Shown here in pieces: positions 18,802 to 28,135 of a DNA stretch of 64,000 nucleotides. Position 1 is the first letter of the stretch, and every line of letters begins with the position of its first letter. Source of the DNA: Microbacterium sp. MAH-37 (lineage in GTDB: Bacteria > Actinomycetota > Actinomycetes > Actinomycetales > Microbacteriaceae); assembly GCF_009758255.1 (NCBI RefSeq), contig NZ_WSEN01000010.1, forward strand, positions 842,395 to 906,394. The letters run 5' to 3'. The translations under genes were made by a program, and so were the position numbers. The notes beneath the pieces were generated by a model that worked only from the letters and a program-made list of their open reading frames with translations, had not been told where the DNA came from and searched no databases.

Positions 18802-18819
18802 TGCACAATTGTTTGCGCA
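18802..18819. promoter_or_regulatory. Candidate LacI operator 2
   Basis: TGCACAATTGTTTGCGCA matches operator 1 at most positions and lies 17 nt before the LacI start codon. The pair brackets the divergent promoters, which fits a regulator that represses both the glycosidase and itself. Confidence 0.6.
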
Positions 18820-18835
18820 TCCCGAGGAGGTCCCG

Positions 18836-19852
18836 ATGGCCAAGAAGGTCACGCTCAGCGATGTCGCGGCCGCGGCCGGCGTGTCCGTCGGCACGGCATC
18901 CCGCGCTCTCGGTGCCACGGGCCGTGTGTCGGAGAGCACACGGGAGCGCGTGCGCGCCACGGCCGAGCGCCTGGACTTCCACCCCGACGCCCTGGCCAGA
19001 TCATTCGTCACGGGCCGCAGCGCGACCGTGGGGGTGCTGGCCGAACAGGCCGTCGGCCTGTTCAGCATGCCGGTGATCATCGGCGCCGCTGAGCGGCTGG
19101 GCGAGCACGGCATCGCGACGCTCATGCACAACGCACGGGCGACGCCGGCCGATCTCGCCGCGCACCTCAAGCGGCTGAAGGCGCGCCGCGTCGATGCGCT
19201 CCTCGTGGTCGGAGACACCCCGGACATCACGGACCTCGCCGAGGCTCTCGAGTTCCCGGCACCCATGATCTTCACGAACGTCGAGCCCACGCCGTCGCGC
19301 AGACCGGTCGTCACCTCGGACGAGCATCAGGCCGGCGTCATCGCGGCCGAGCACCTGCTCGGACTCGGTCGGACGCGCCTCGCGCACATCACGGCCTCCG
19401 CCGACCTGCCCGCCGTTGCACGACGAGCCGAGGGCGTCGTCGAGAGCCTGGCGCAGAGCGGGCTCCAGCCCGTGGGCGGCAGACCGGCGTACGGTTCCTA
19501 CTCGCAGGCGTGGGGACGCGAAGCCGTGCGCCATCTGCTCGACGCGGGTGAATCGTTCGACGGAGTCGTCGCAGGCAACGACGAGATCGCCATCGGCGCG
19601 ATGGCGGCCCTCGCGGATGCCGGGCTGCGTGTCCCCGAGGACGTCGCCGTGGTCGGACACGACAACCACCAGCGGCACGTGCTCGGCACCGATCTCGATC
19701 TGACCAGCGTCGACCCGCGACTGGTCGACGTCGGCCGTGCCGCCGGCGACGCGCTGCTGGCCGCGATCGCCGGCGAGCAGCTCGAGCCGATCGTCCGCGT
19801 TCCGGGGACGCTCGCCGTCGGGCGCTCCACTGTTCCGGATCGCTCGCGGTGA
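18836..19852 (+). CDS. LacI-family transcriptional regulator
   Basis: A 338-aa LacI/GalR regulator. The helix-turn-helix is KKVTLSDVAAAAGVSVGTAS at the extreme N-terminus, then the hinge HPDALARSFVTGRS, then a periplasmic-binding-like sugar domain (VGVLAEQAVGLFSMPVI, VAGNDEIAIGAMAAL, DVAVVGHDN). The ATG at 18836 follows GAGGAGG and places the HTH correctly; longer versions start inside the operator region. It is divergent from glycosidase paralogue 3 and 34 nt upstream of an FAD oxidoreductase, probably co-transcribed with it. Confidence 0.95.
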   Translation: MAKKVTLSDVAAAAGVSVGTASRALGATGRVSESTRERVRATAERLDFHPDALARSFVTGRSATVGVLAEQAVGLFSMPVIIGAAERLGEHGIATLMHNARATPADLAAHLKRLKARRVDALLVVGDTPDITDLAEALEFPAPMIFTNVEPTPSRRPVVTSDEHQAGVIAAEHLLGLGRTRLAHITASADLPAVARRAEGVVESLAQSGLQPVGGRPAYGSYSQAWGREAVRHLLDAGESFDGVVAGNDEIAIGAMAALADAGLRVPEDVAVVGHDNHQRHVLGTDLDLTSVDPRLVDVGRAAGDALLAAIAGEQLEPIVRVPGTLAVGRSTVPDRSR

Positions 19853-19886
19853 CCCGGCATCCAGAATCCGCCTGAACAGGAGAATC

Positions 19887-22112
19887 GTGCAGACACTCAC
19901 CCATGACGCCGACGTCACGGTCATCGGCGGCGGCCCCGCCGGCGTGGCGGCGGCCATCGCCGCTGCCCGCAACGGCGCTCGCGTTGCCCTGATCAACAAC
20001 CGCCCCGTGCTCGGCGGGAACTCGTCGAGCGAGGTGCGCGTCTGGATCGTCGGCGCCACGTCGCACGGCGCTCAGAAGTTCGCCAGGGAGACCGGGATCA
20101 TGGGGGAGCTGTTCCTCGAGAACCAGTGGCGCAATCCCGAGGGGAACCCGATCCTCTGGGACCACGTCGTGCTCGACGCCGTCCGCGCCGAGGAGAACAT
20201 CTCGCTCTTCCTCAACACCGATGTGCGCGAGGTCACCGCGACCGGGCCGGAGGACGACCGCACGATCGAGACGGTGACCGGCTGGCAGACCGGATCCGAG
20301 AAGCTCATCACGTTCTCATCGCCGATCTTCATCGACTGCACCGGTGACGGCCTCGTCGGGCACCTCGCCGGGGCGCGGTACATGTCCGGTCGCGAGGATC
20401 GCGCCGCATTCGCGGAGCCCTGGGCGCCCGAGACCGCCGACACGGAGATGCTCGGCAGCACCATCCTCTTCTACACGAAGGACACCGGAGCGCCGGTGCG
20501 GTTCGTGCCCCCGGGGATCACGAAGGACATCGTCGCGGCGGGCATCCCGATCCATCGCCACATCGACACCGCCATGAACGGCTGCGACTACTGGTGGATC
20601 GAGTGGGGCGGCGAACTCGACGCCGTGGACGACAACGAGGCGATCCGCGACGAGCTGTGGGGCGTCGTCTTCGGCATCTGGGACCACATCAAGAACTCCG
20701 GTGAGTTCGACGCCGACACCCTCACCCTGGAATGGGTGGGCACCATGCCCGGCAAGCGCGAGTACCGCCGCTTCGTCGGCGATCACGTGCTCACCCAGCA
20801 CGACATCCTCGGGCAGACCGGCTTCCCTGACAACATCGGATTCGGCGGGTGGTCGATCGACCTGCACCCGCCAGGAGGCGTGTACTCGGATGCCGCGGGA
20901 TCCCGTCACCTGCATGGTCCCGGTCTCTACGAGATCCCGTTCCGCTCGCTGTACTCGGTGAACGTCTCGAACATGCTCATGGCCGGCCGCGACATCTCGG
21001 CCACCCACGTCGCCTTCGGCACGACGCGCGTCATGGCGACCTGCGCGGTCACCGGCGAGGCTGCGGGCACCGGCGCCGCCCTCGCCGCCCGCCACGGCAC
21101 CACCCCGCGCGAGATCGGCCGACAGCACCTGACCGAGCTGCTGTCCACCCTCGTCCGTCAGGATGCCTCGGTGGTCGGGGTGCCCTGGACGGATGCCGCG
21201 GATCTGGCGCTCTCGGCATCGGTCTCCGCGTCGTCCACCCTGCGCGTGCTGGGGGCGGCTGCGGGCGACGAGGCCCTCCCGATCGGCGACCGCGACTTCG
21301 CCCTGCTGCTGCCCGTCGACCCGAGGCTGGACACGGTGCGCATCGGCGTCGAGGCGGCCGTCGACACGATCGCCCGCGTCGAGCTGTGGGGCACGGGCAA
21401 CGGCATGAACCACATCCCCGTCGACCATGTCGCGACCCGCGAGGTCAGGGTGGATCGGGGGCGGGGCGTCCTCGAGGCGCGCTTCGATCACGCGCCGGAT
21501 GCGCCGGAGGACGCCGTCGTCATCGTGCGCCGCAACGACGATCTCGCGATCCTGGTGGGGGACGAGCGCCCGCCCTACGGAGTGCTCGGACTGCTCGCCA
21601 GAGAGCCCGGGGTGCTGCTCGCCGATCCGCAGACCAACGAGTGGTCCGCCGCGGAGCTGCGCAGACGATCGCCGCGCTTCGCGGTCACGCCCGACACCGC
21701 GGCGTACCGGCCCGCGCACGTCGTGGGCGGTTTCGCCCGGCCGTTCGGCGGTCCGCAGCTGTGGGCGTCCGAGCCGACCGCCGGCGAGGAGTGGATCGAG
21801 CTCCGCTGGGACACCGCTCGTCCCGTCGCACGGATCGAACTCGTCTTCAACGACGACGTCGACGAGGACCTCATCAACCTGCACCACCACACCACTCCGT
21901 TCCTCGTCATGCCGGAGCTCGTCCGCGACTACCGCGTCGAGGCGCGCGTGGGCGGCGCGTGGCAGGTGCTCACCGAGGTCGCCGGCAACCGCCGCCGTCG
22001 GCGGGTCCACGACGTCGACCAGGTGATCACCGACGCCGTCCGCATCGTCGTGACCGCGACGAACGGCGATCCGCGAGTGATGATCCATGCGGTGCGGGTG
22101 TTCGAATCGTGA
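19887..22112 (+). CDS. FAD-dependent oxidoreductase (FAD_oxidored / PF12831 type) with C-terminal beta domain
   Basis: A 741-aa cytoplasmic flavoprotein. The Rossmann motif is VIGGGPAGVAAAIAAARNG; the next block PVLGGNSSSEVRVWIVGA is characteristic of the PF12831 group found in many glycan-utilisation clusters. VNVSNMLMAGRDISATHVAFG is the second FAD-contacting segment. Residues about 500-741 are a beta-rich region resembling a discoidin-like domain, which is unusual for a cytoplasmic oxidoreductase. The GTG at 19887 follows AGGAG. Probably in one transcript with the LacI gene. The substrate is unknown; an oxidised or uncommon sugar is possible. Confidence 0.8.
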   Translation: MQTLTHDADVTVIGGGPAGVAAAIAAARNGARVALINNRPVLGGNSSSEVRVWIVGATSHGAQKFARETGIMGELFLENQWRNPEGNPILWDHVVLDAVRAEENISLFLNTDVREVTATGPEDDRTIETVTGWQTGSEKLITFSSPIFIDCTGDGLVGHLAGARYMSGREDRAAFAEPWAPETADTEMLGSTILFYTKDTGAPVRFVPPGITKDIVAAGIPIHRHIDTAMNGCDYWWIEWGGELDAVDDNEAIRDELWGVVFGIWDHIKNSGEFDADTLTLEWVGTMPGKREYRRFVGDHVLTQHDILGQTGFPDNIGFGGWSIDLHPPGGVYSDAAGSRHLHGPGLYEIPFRSLYSVNVSNMLMAGRDISATHVAFGTTRVMATCAVTGEAAGTGAALAARHGTTPREIGRQHLTELLSTLVRQDASVVGVPWTDAADLALSASVSASSTLRVLGAAAGDEALPIGDRDFALLLPVDPRLDTVRIGVEAAVDTIARVELWGTGNGMNHIPVDHVATREVRVDRGRGVLEARFDHAPDAPEDAVVIVRRNDDLAILVGDERPPYGVLGLLAREPGVLLADPQTNEWSAAELRRRSPRFAVTPDTAAYRPAHVVGGFARPFGGPQLWASEPTAGEEWIELRWDTARPVARIELVFNDDVDEDLINLHHHTTPFLVMPELVRDYRVEARVGGAWQVLTEVAGNRRRRRVHDVDQVITDAVRIVVTATNGDPRVMIHAVRVFES

Positions 22113-22123
22113 TGCGATTCCGC

Positions 22124-22141
22124 TAATAATGCGCATTATCA
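22124..22141. promoter_or_regulatory. Palindromic candidate operator before the second LacI gene
   Basis: The 14 bp ATAATGCGCATTAT (22126-22139) is a perfect palindrome, with further T/A symmetry at 22124 and 22141. It is the only strong palindrome in the 98-nt gap before the LacI gene at 22211 and is an obvious candidate for autoregulation (inference). Confidence 0.5.
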
Positions 22142-22210
22142 CCTTGACCGCATCATCCGGCTGAGCGGAGACTGCTCAGGTCGTCACGAACAGCGGATCA
22201 AGGAGGTGCG

Positions 22211-23284
22211 ATGCCGCGCCATCACGTCACCCAGGCCGACGTCGCCGCCATGGCCGGCGTCAGCCAGCCGACGGTGAGCTTCGTGCTGAACGGCAGCGCG
22301 CCGGCCGGCGTCCGCATCTCGGAGGCCACCCGCGCCAGGGTGCTCGACGCGATCCGCATCACCGGCTACTCGGCGAACCCGGTCGCCCAGCGCCTGGCCA
22401 GCGGCCGCAATCAGATCCTCGGGATCTTCACGTACGAGACGACGTTCCCGCGCGGCGGCAACGACTTCTACAACGCGATCCTGCACGGCATCGAGCACGC
22501 GGCCGAGCGCCTGGGTGTCGACACGCTGCTGTTCACCTCCGCCCGCGTCGTCGACGGACGGCGTCGGCTCGCGCATGACGGCTGGCAGCGGCTCGGCATC
22601 GCCGACGGATGCCTGCTGCTCGGGCATCAGGAGGATCACGCCGAACTGCAGAAGCTTCTCGACACCGCATACCCCTTCGTCTTCGTCGGCAAGCGTGAGC
22701 GCGAGGGCCAGGCGCTCTCCTACGTCGGGGCGGACTACGCCGTCGCGACCGCGCGCCAGCTGGCCCGCCTGACGGCCCTGGGGCATCGGCGGATCGGTTA
22801 CGTCGCATCCCCGTTCACGGACGAGCCGGCCCAGGACCGCCTCGCGGGCTACCGCGAGGGCGTCCGCACGGAGGGGATCGCCCCCTGCGTCCTCGAGCCG
22901 GGCAGCGCATCGGACGTCGCATCCGAGATCGTCGGCCGCGGTCTCAGCGCCGTGCTCGTCACGCCCGAGACCGATGCCGAGGCCCTCGCCGACGCCCTGG
23001 AAGCCCGTGGCCTGCGCGTCCCCCTCGACGTGTCGATGCTGCTGCTCGGTCAGCCGCTGAACCCCCGGCGCGGCGGGCGCAGGTGGTCGGGATTCGCCGT
23101 CCCGCGCGAGGAGATGGGGGCCAGGGCCGTCCTGCTCCTGTCGCGCATCATCGACCAGCAGGCCGCGTCCGCCCCACCTCTGAACGAACGAGACCTGCAC
23201 CAGCTCCTGGACTGCGCCGACGTCGAGGGCGCAACGCTCGCACCCGCACCCACGACCCCGCCACGGGAAGGATCCCCCGCATGA
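22211..23284 (+). CDS. LacI-family transcriptional regulator (second copy)
   Basis: A 357-aa regulator. HHVTQADVAAMAGVSQPTVS is the LacI-type HTH; VQRLASGRN-like text (AQRLASGRNQILGIFTYE) gives the hinge; the effector domain includes GHRRIGYVASPFTDEPAQDR. The strong AAGGAGGTG ribosome-binding site fixes the start. It overlaps the next FAD oxidoreductase gene by ATGA, so the pair is translationally coupled. It may also control the alpha-mannosidase operon at 25 kb, but no shared operator with that promoter is evident. Confidence 0.95.
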   Translation: MPRHHVTQADVAAMAGVSQPTVSFVLNGSAPAGVRISEATRARVLDAIRITGYSANPVAQRLASGRNQILGIFTYETTFPRGGNDFYNAILHGIEHAAERLGVDTLLFTSARVVDGRRRLAHDGWQRLGIADGCLLLGHQEDHAELQKLLDTAYPFVFVGKREREGQALSYVGADYAVATARQLARLTALGHRRIGYVASPFTDEPAQDRLAGYREGVRTEGIAPCVLEPGSASDVASEIVGRGLSAVLVTPETDAEALADALEARGLRVPLDVSMLLLGQPLNPRRGGRRWSGFAVPREEMGARAVLLLSRIIDQQAASAPPLNERDLHQLLDCADVEGATLAPAPTTPPREGSPA

Positions 23285-24909
23285 CCACCGCCGACATCTC
23301 CACCGACGTCCTCATCGTCGGAGCCGGTCTCGGCGGCATCGCCGCTGCGCTCGCCGCGGCTGAGCGGGGCGCGCAGGTGGTGCTCACGGAGGAGCATCCC
23401 TGGATCGGCGGCCAGCTCACCTCGCAGGCGGTGCCGCCGGACGAGCACGCCTGGGTCGAGGAGTTCGGCGTCACCGCGCGCTACCGAGCCCTCCGTGAGG
23501 GCATCCGCGACGCATACCGGCGCCGGTACCCGCTGACGGAGGCGGCACGGAAGCAGCCGGACCTCAACCCCGGTGCCGGGTGGGTCTCGCGTCTCTGCCA
23601 CGAACCGCGGGTCGCCGTGGGCGTGCTCGAGGAGATGCTCGCGCCGTACCGCTCAGCGGGGAGGATCAGGCTTCTGGAACGGATGCGGCCGGTGGCGGCG
23701 GAGGTGGACGGCGACCGCGTCATCGGTGTGACGCTGGCCCCGGCCGTCGGCGACGGCGACGAGATCACCGTGAGCGCCGACTTCGTCCTGGACGCGACGG
23801 AGACCGGTGAACTGCTCCCCCTGACCGGCACCGAGTACGTGACCGGCTTCGAATCGCACGCCGAGACCGGCGAGCCCAGCGCGCCGGAGACGGCGCAGCC
23901 CGAGAACGTGCAGGCGCTCAGCGTGTGCTTCGTCGTCGAGCACGTCGACGGCGACCACACCATCCCTGAGCCGGAGGACTACGAGTTCTGGCGCGAGTAC
24001 GCGCCCGCCGCCTGGCAGGGCGAGCGGATGCTGTCCTGGGTCGCGCCGAACCCCCGCACGCTGGAGATGACGCAGCGGACGTTCGATCCGAATCCGGACG
24101 ACGACGTGCTGGCGGTGAACGCGGACCAGTCGAAGACCGCCGGCGACCTCGAGCTGTGGCGCTTCCGCAGGATCGCGGCGCGGTCGATGTTCGCCGACGG
24201 CTTCTACGCGAGCGACCTCTGCCTGGTGAACTGGCCGAGCATCGACTACTTCCTGGCGCCGGTGCTCGATGTTCCGCGCGAGGTCGAACTCGAGCGATAC
24301 GCGGCCGCGCGGCGCCTGAGCCTGTCGATGCTGTACTGGATGCAGACCGAGGCCCCGCGCTCGGACGGCGGGCGGGGCTTCCCCGGTCTGCGCCTGCGCC
24401 CTGATGTCATGGGCACGGACGACGGGCTCGCACAGGCCCCGTACCATCGCGAGTCCCGCCGCATCCGCGCACTGACGACGGTGACCGAGAACGACGTCTC
24501 GTTCGCGGTGCGCGGTGACGCCGGCGCCACGCGGTACGAGGACTCCGTCGGGGTGGGGATGTACCGCATCGACCTGCATCCGTCGACCGGGGGAGACACG
24601 TACATCGACGTCGCCTCGACGCCGTTCGAGATCCCGCTGGGCGCCCTCATCCCCCGGCGGATGAAGAATCTGCTTGCTGCATGCAAGAACATCGGGACCA
24701 CGCACATCACCAACGGCTGCTACCGCCTGCATCCGGTGGAGTGGAACATCGGAGAGGCGGCAGGGCACCTCGCGGCGTACTGCGCCGCCGCCGGCCTCGA
24801 CCCGCATGCCGTGCGCGCGGACGGGCGGCATCTCGCGGCCTTTCAGGCCGAACTCGATGACGTCGGGGTCGAACGGCACTGGCCCGAGGGGCGAGTGCAC
24901 GCGTACTGA
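23281..24909 (+). CDS. FAD-dependent oxidoreductase (FAD_oxidored / PF12831 type)
   Basis: A 542-aa flavoprotein with VLIVGAGLGGIAAALAAAER at the N-terminus and EEHPWIGGQLTSQAVPPDEH, a block typical of PF12831 enzymes. The C-terminal LIPRRMKNLLAACKNIGTTH and NGCYRLHPVEWNIGEAAG segments are also conserved in that family. No signal peptide. It lacks the beta-domain extension of the 741-aa enzyme. It is coupled to the preceding LacI gene. The reaction is unknown; the repeated LacI-FAD pairing suggests a role in glycan breakdown, for example oxidation of a released sugar. Confidence 0.82.
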   Translation: MTTADISTDVLIVGAGLGGIAAALAAAERGAQVVLTEEHPWIGGQLTSQAVPPDEHAWVEEFGVTARYRALREGIRDAYRRRYPLTEAARKQPDLNPGAGWVSRLCHEPRVAVGVLEEMLAPYRSAGRIRLLERMRPVAAEVDGDRVIGVTLAPAVGDGDEITVSADFVLDATETGELLPLTGTEYVTGFESHAETGEPSAPETAQPENVQALSVCFVVEHVDGDHTIPEPEDYEFWREYAPAAWQGERMLSWVAPNPRTLEMTQRTFDPNPDDDVLAVNADQSKTAGDLELWRFRRIAARSMFADGFYASDLCLVNWPSIDYFLAPVLDVPREVELERYAAARRLSLSMLYWMQTEAPRSDGGRGFPGLRLRPDVMGTDDGLAQAPYHRESRRIRALTTVTENDVSFAVRGDAGATRYEDSVGVGMYRIDLHPSTGGDTYIDVASTPFEIPLGALIPRRMKNLLAACKNIGTTHITNGCYRLHPVEWNIGEAAGHLAAYCAAAGLDPHAVRADGRHLAAFQAELDDVGVERHWPEGRVHAY

Positions 24910-24953
24910 TCGGAGCCGTCGGAGCGCACGCAGCACTCGCGACGGGGGAAGTG

Positions 24954-24985
24954 CTTGATTTAATCAATCAAGTTGAATTAGAGTG
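24954..24985 (+). promoter_or_regulatory. Promoter/operator of the alpha-mannosidase-ABC operon
   Basis: TTGATT (24955-24960) and TAGAGT (24979-24984) are 18 bp apart. The spacer completes an inverted repeat, CTTGATT - 5 nt - AATCAAG (24954-24972). TTGAATTAGAGTG (24973-24985) is repeated exactly on the minus strand at 39078-39090 before the convergent operon, implying shared control. Confidence 0.65.
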
Positions 24986-25023
24986 ACGAAATCACCCGCA
25001 CTCGACGAAGAGGAACACACACC

Positions 25024-28000
25024 GTGCACGACAACCGGCCCATCGCGGAAGCCCGTCTGGAGCGCTTCATCGCCGAGTTCCTGACCCCGGCGCTCTACCG
25101 CACCGTGAGCCCGCTCGATGTGGCTGTCTTCGAGGTTCCCGACGAGCCGATCCCGGCCGCAGAGGCGCTCGCAGCCGATTACGCAGCCGTGCGGCTCCCC
25201 TACGCCTGGGGCCGGCCATGGTCCACGGTGTGGTTCCGGGCGACCGGAGCGGTCCCGGAGGAGTGGTTCGACGACGAGGGTGCGCTTCCGGCCGCCACGA
25301 GGGTGGAGCTCCTCGTCGACCTCGGCTTCTTCGGCGACCGGCCCGGGTTCCAGGCCGAGGGTCTCGGCTACCGCGCCGACGGCACCATCCTGAAGGCGGT
25401 CTCGCCGCGCGCCTCGTACCTCCCCTGGGACGGCGAGCGCACGGTCGAGTTCTACGTCGAGGCCGCGGGCAACCCCGACGTCGCGGGTGACTACGACTTC
25501 CTCCCCACGCCGATGGGTGCCAAGTCCACCGCCGGTGACGAACCGCTCTACACCGCCACGCAGTTCGCGGTCGGCCTGCTCGACGAGAACGTGTGGGAGC
25601 TCGCCCGTGACGTGTGGACGCTCGACGGGCTGATGCGCGAGCTCAGCCAGGACAACCCCCGGCGGCACAGGATCCTGCGGGCGTTCGAGCGCATGATGGA
25701 CGTCGCCGACCCGCAGGACATCTCCGGGACGGCTGTCGAGGCCCGCGCCGTGATCGCCGAGGTGCTCGCCAGCCCTGCGAACGCGAGCGCGCACGAGGTC
25801 GTCGCGATCGGGCACGCGCACATCGACTCCGCATGGCTGTGGCCGTTCCGCGAGACCGTCCGCAAGTGCGCCCGCACGTTCTCGAACGTGCTGAACCTGA
25901 TGGACGTCCACCCGGAGTTCCGGTTCGCCTGCTCGTCCGCGCAGCAGCTGAAGTGGATGAAGGACGACTACCCGCAGATCTTCGCGCGGATCAAGGAGAA
26001 GGTCGCGACCGGTCAATTCATCCCGGTGGGCGGGATGTGGGTCGAGCCGGACATCAACATGCCCGGCGGCGAGGCGATGGCACGGCAGTTCGTCGCCGGC
26101 AAGCGGTTCTTCCTCGAGGAGTTCGGCGTCGACACGCAGGAGGTCTGGGTGCCGGACACCTTCGGCTACTCCGCCGCGTTCCCGCAGATCATCGCCGCGT
26201 CCGGCTCGAAGTGGTTCGTCACCCAGAAGATCTCCTGGAACCAGACCAACCAGATGCCCCACCACACCTTCCTCTGGGAGGGCATCGACGGCACCCGCAT
26301 CCTCACGCACTTCCCGTCGGCGGACACCTACATCTCGGAGCTGTCCGGCGCCGAGCTGGCACACGCCGAGCGCAGCTTCCGCGAGGCGGGCGACTCCTCC
26401 CTGTCGCTGATCCCGTTCGGCTGGGGCGACGGAGGCGGCGGCCCCACCCGCGAGATGATCGCCGCAGCCGGCCGGCTCCGGTCCCTCGAGGGGTCGCCGA
26501 CAGTCGTCATCGACTCGCCGCAGCGGTTCTTCGAGCGTGTCGAGGAGCAGTATCCGAACCCGCCGGTGTGGTCGGGCGAGCTCTACCTCGAGCTGCACCG
26601 CGGAACCCTCACCTCGCAGCATCACACCAAGCAGGGCAACCGGCGCAGTGAGCACCTGCTCCGCGAGGCCGAGCTGTGGGCGGCGACGGCTGCCGTGCGC
26701 GAAGGCGCGGAGTACCCGTACGACGAGCTGGAGAGCGCGTGGCACGACGTGCTGCTCAACCAGTTCCACGACGTGCTGCCCGGATGCTCGATCGCCTGGG
26801 TGTACGAGGACGTCGAGCGGATGTATGCAGAGGTCGCCGCCGTCGCCGAGCGCACCATCGCGGACTCGGTCGCCGCACTGGTCGGCGAGGGTGAGCGGAT
26901 GCTGGTGCTGAACGCCCGCCCGCAGGCCGAGGGCGGAGCCGCTGCGCTCTCCATCGCGCCCGCACCGGCGCCCGCCGACGGTGCGACCGTCACCGCCGCC
27001 GGTGACGGGTTCGTGCTCGACAACGGGCGGGTCCGTACGGTGATCGACGGCCGAGGACTGATGGTGTCGCTCACCGACGCGCATTCGGGACGAGAGGCCA
27101 TCGCCCCGGGTGAGGCGGGCAACCTGCTCCAGCTGTTCCGCGACATCCCGAACAAGTGGGACGCCTGGGACATCGACGAGCACTACCGCCGGGTCTCCCG
27201 TGCGCTCACGTCGCCGACCTCGATCCGCTCCGAGAGCGGCGACGGCATCGCCTCGGTGATCGTCGAGCACGCGTTCGGCGGCTCGCGGATCACGCAGACC
27301 ATCAGTCTCGCCGCGGGCGCCGAGGCCGTGGTGATCCGTCACGACATCGACTGGCACGAGAAGCGGCAGATGCTGAAGCTCTCGTTCCCGTTCGACATCC
27401 ACGCCGACCGCAGCGCCGCCGAGACGCAGTTCGGGCACGTGTACCGTCCGACGCACGCGAACACGTCGTGGGATGCGGCCCGCTTCGAGATCTCGATGCA
27501 CCGCTGGGCGCACATCGCGGAGCCCGGCTACGGCGTCGCGATCGCGAACGAGTCCACGTACGGGCACGACGTGCGCCGCGACACCCGCGACGGCGGCGGC
27601 ACCACGACGACGGCGAGTCTCTCGCTGCTCCGCGGGCCGGTCTTCCCCGACCCCGAGGCGGATCAGGGGCGGCACGACATCACGGTCGCGGTCCGTCCCG
27701 GCGCCGGCATCCGCGAGGCCGTCGACGAGGGCTACCGCATGAACCTGCCGCTGCGCACGGTGACCGGAGCCCGAGCGGTGGCGCCGCTGGTCACGGTCTC
27801 GCACCCCGCGGTCCGCGTCGAGTCGGTCAAGCTGGCCGAGGATCGCTCCGGCGACCTCGTCGTCCGGCTCTACGAGTCCGAGGGAGCCAAGGCGCAGGTC
27901 GACATCACCGTCGACGTGCCCGGCGCCCACGGCATCCACACCGTCGATCTGCTCGAGCGGCGGATCGATGCTCCGGTCGGAGCGGTGCTCGAGCAGACGA

Positions 28001-28056
28001 CTGCTCGGCTCGCGCTCAGGCCCTTCCAGCTCCTCACCCTGCGCGTTTCGAGGTGA
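25024..28056 (+). CDS. Alpha-mannosidase, glycoside hydrolase family 38
   Basis: A 1010-aa cytoplasmic GH38 enzyme that should release alpha-linked mannose from imported oligosaccharides. Zinc ligands are H264 and D268 in GHAHIDSAWLWPFRE; the nucleophile is D378 in VPDTFGYSA; NQFHDVLPG supplies another zinc-site histidine. The domain order (N-terminal beta domain about 1-245, catalytic 7-stranded barrel, C-terminal super-beta-sandwich) and length match bacterial class II alpha-mannosidases. GTG start. It is the first gene of a forward operon with a sugar ABC importer, so it probably acts on the imported product. Confidence 0.95.
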   Translation: MHDNRPIAEARLERFIAEFLTPALYRTVSPLDVAVFEVPDEPIPAAEALAADYAAVRLPYAWGRPWSTVWFRATGAVPEEWFDDEGALPAATRVELLVDLGFFGDRPGFQAEGLGYRADGTILKAVSPRASYLPWDGERTVEFYVEAAGNPDVAGDYDFLPTPMGAKSTAGDEPLYTATQFAVGLLDENVWELARDVWTLDGLMRELSQDNPRRHRILRAFERMMDVADPQDISGTAVEARAVIAEVLASPANASAHEVVAIGHAHIDSAWLWPFRETVRKCARTFSNVLNLMDVHPEFRFACSSAQQLKWMKDDYPQIFARIKEKVATGQFIPVGGMWVEPDINMPGGEAMARQFVAGKRFFLEEFGVDTQEVWVPDTFGYSAAFPQIIAASGSKWFVTQKISWNQTNQMPHHTFLWEGIDGTRILTHFPSADTYISELSGAELAHAERSFREAGDSSLSLIPFGWGDGGGGPTREMIAAAGRLRSLEGSPTVVIDSPQRFFERVEEQYPNPPVWSGELYLELHRGTLTSQHHTKQGNRRSEHLLREAELWAATAAVREGAEYPYDELESAWHDVLLNQFHDVLPGCSIAWVYEDVERMYAEVAAVAERTIADSVAALVGEGERMLVLNARPQAEGGAAALSIAPAPAPADGATVTAAGDGFVLDNGRVRTVIDGRGLMVSLTDAHSGREAIAPGEAGNLLQLFRDIPNKWDAWDIDEHYRRVSRALTSPTSIRSESGDGIASVIVEHAFGGSRITQTISLAAGAEAVVIRHDIDWHEKRQMLKLSFPFDIHADRSAAETQFGHVYRPTHANTSWDAARFEISMHRWAHIAEPGYGVAIANESTYGHDVRRDTRDGGGTTTTASLSLLRGPVFPDPEADQGRHDITVAVRPGAGIREAVDEGYRMNLPLRTVTGARAVAPLVTVSHPAVRVESVKLAEDRSGDLVVRLYESEGAKAQVDITVDVPGAHGIHTVDLLERRIDAPVGAVLEQTTARLALRPFQLLTLRVSR

Positions 28057-28135
28057 GGCGCGCGGCGTGGCTAGGCTGGCACGTCGCGGAGTACCCAGAG
28101 ATCCATCACAGTTCCCCTACGAAGGAGTAGCAGCA

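Noticed and set aside
24964..27939. A 991-codon minus-strand frame opposite the GH38 gene
   Set aside because: Antisense artefact; the GH38 catalytic motifs are on the plus strand.
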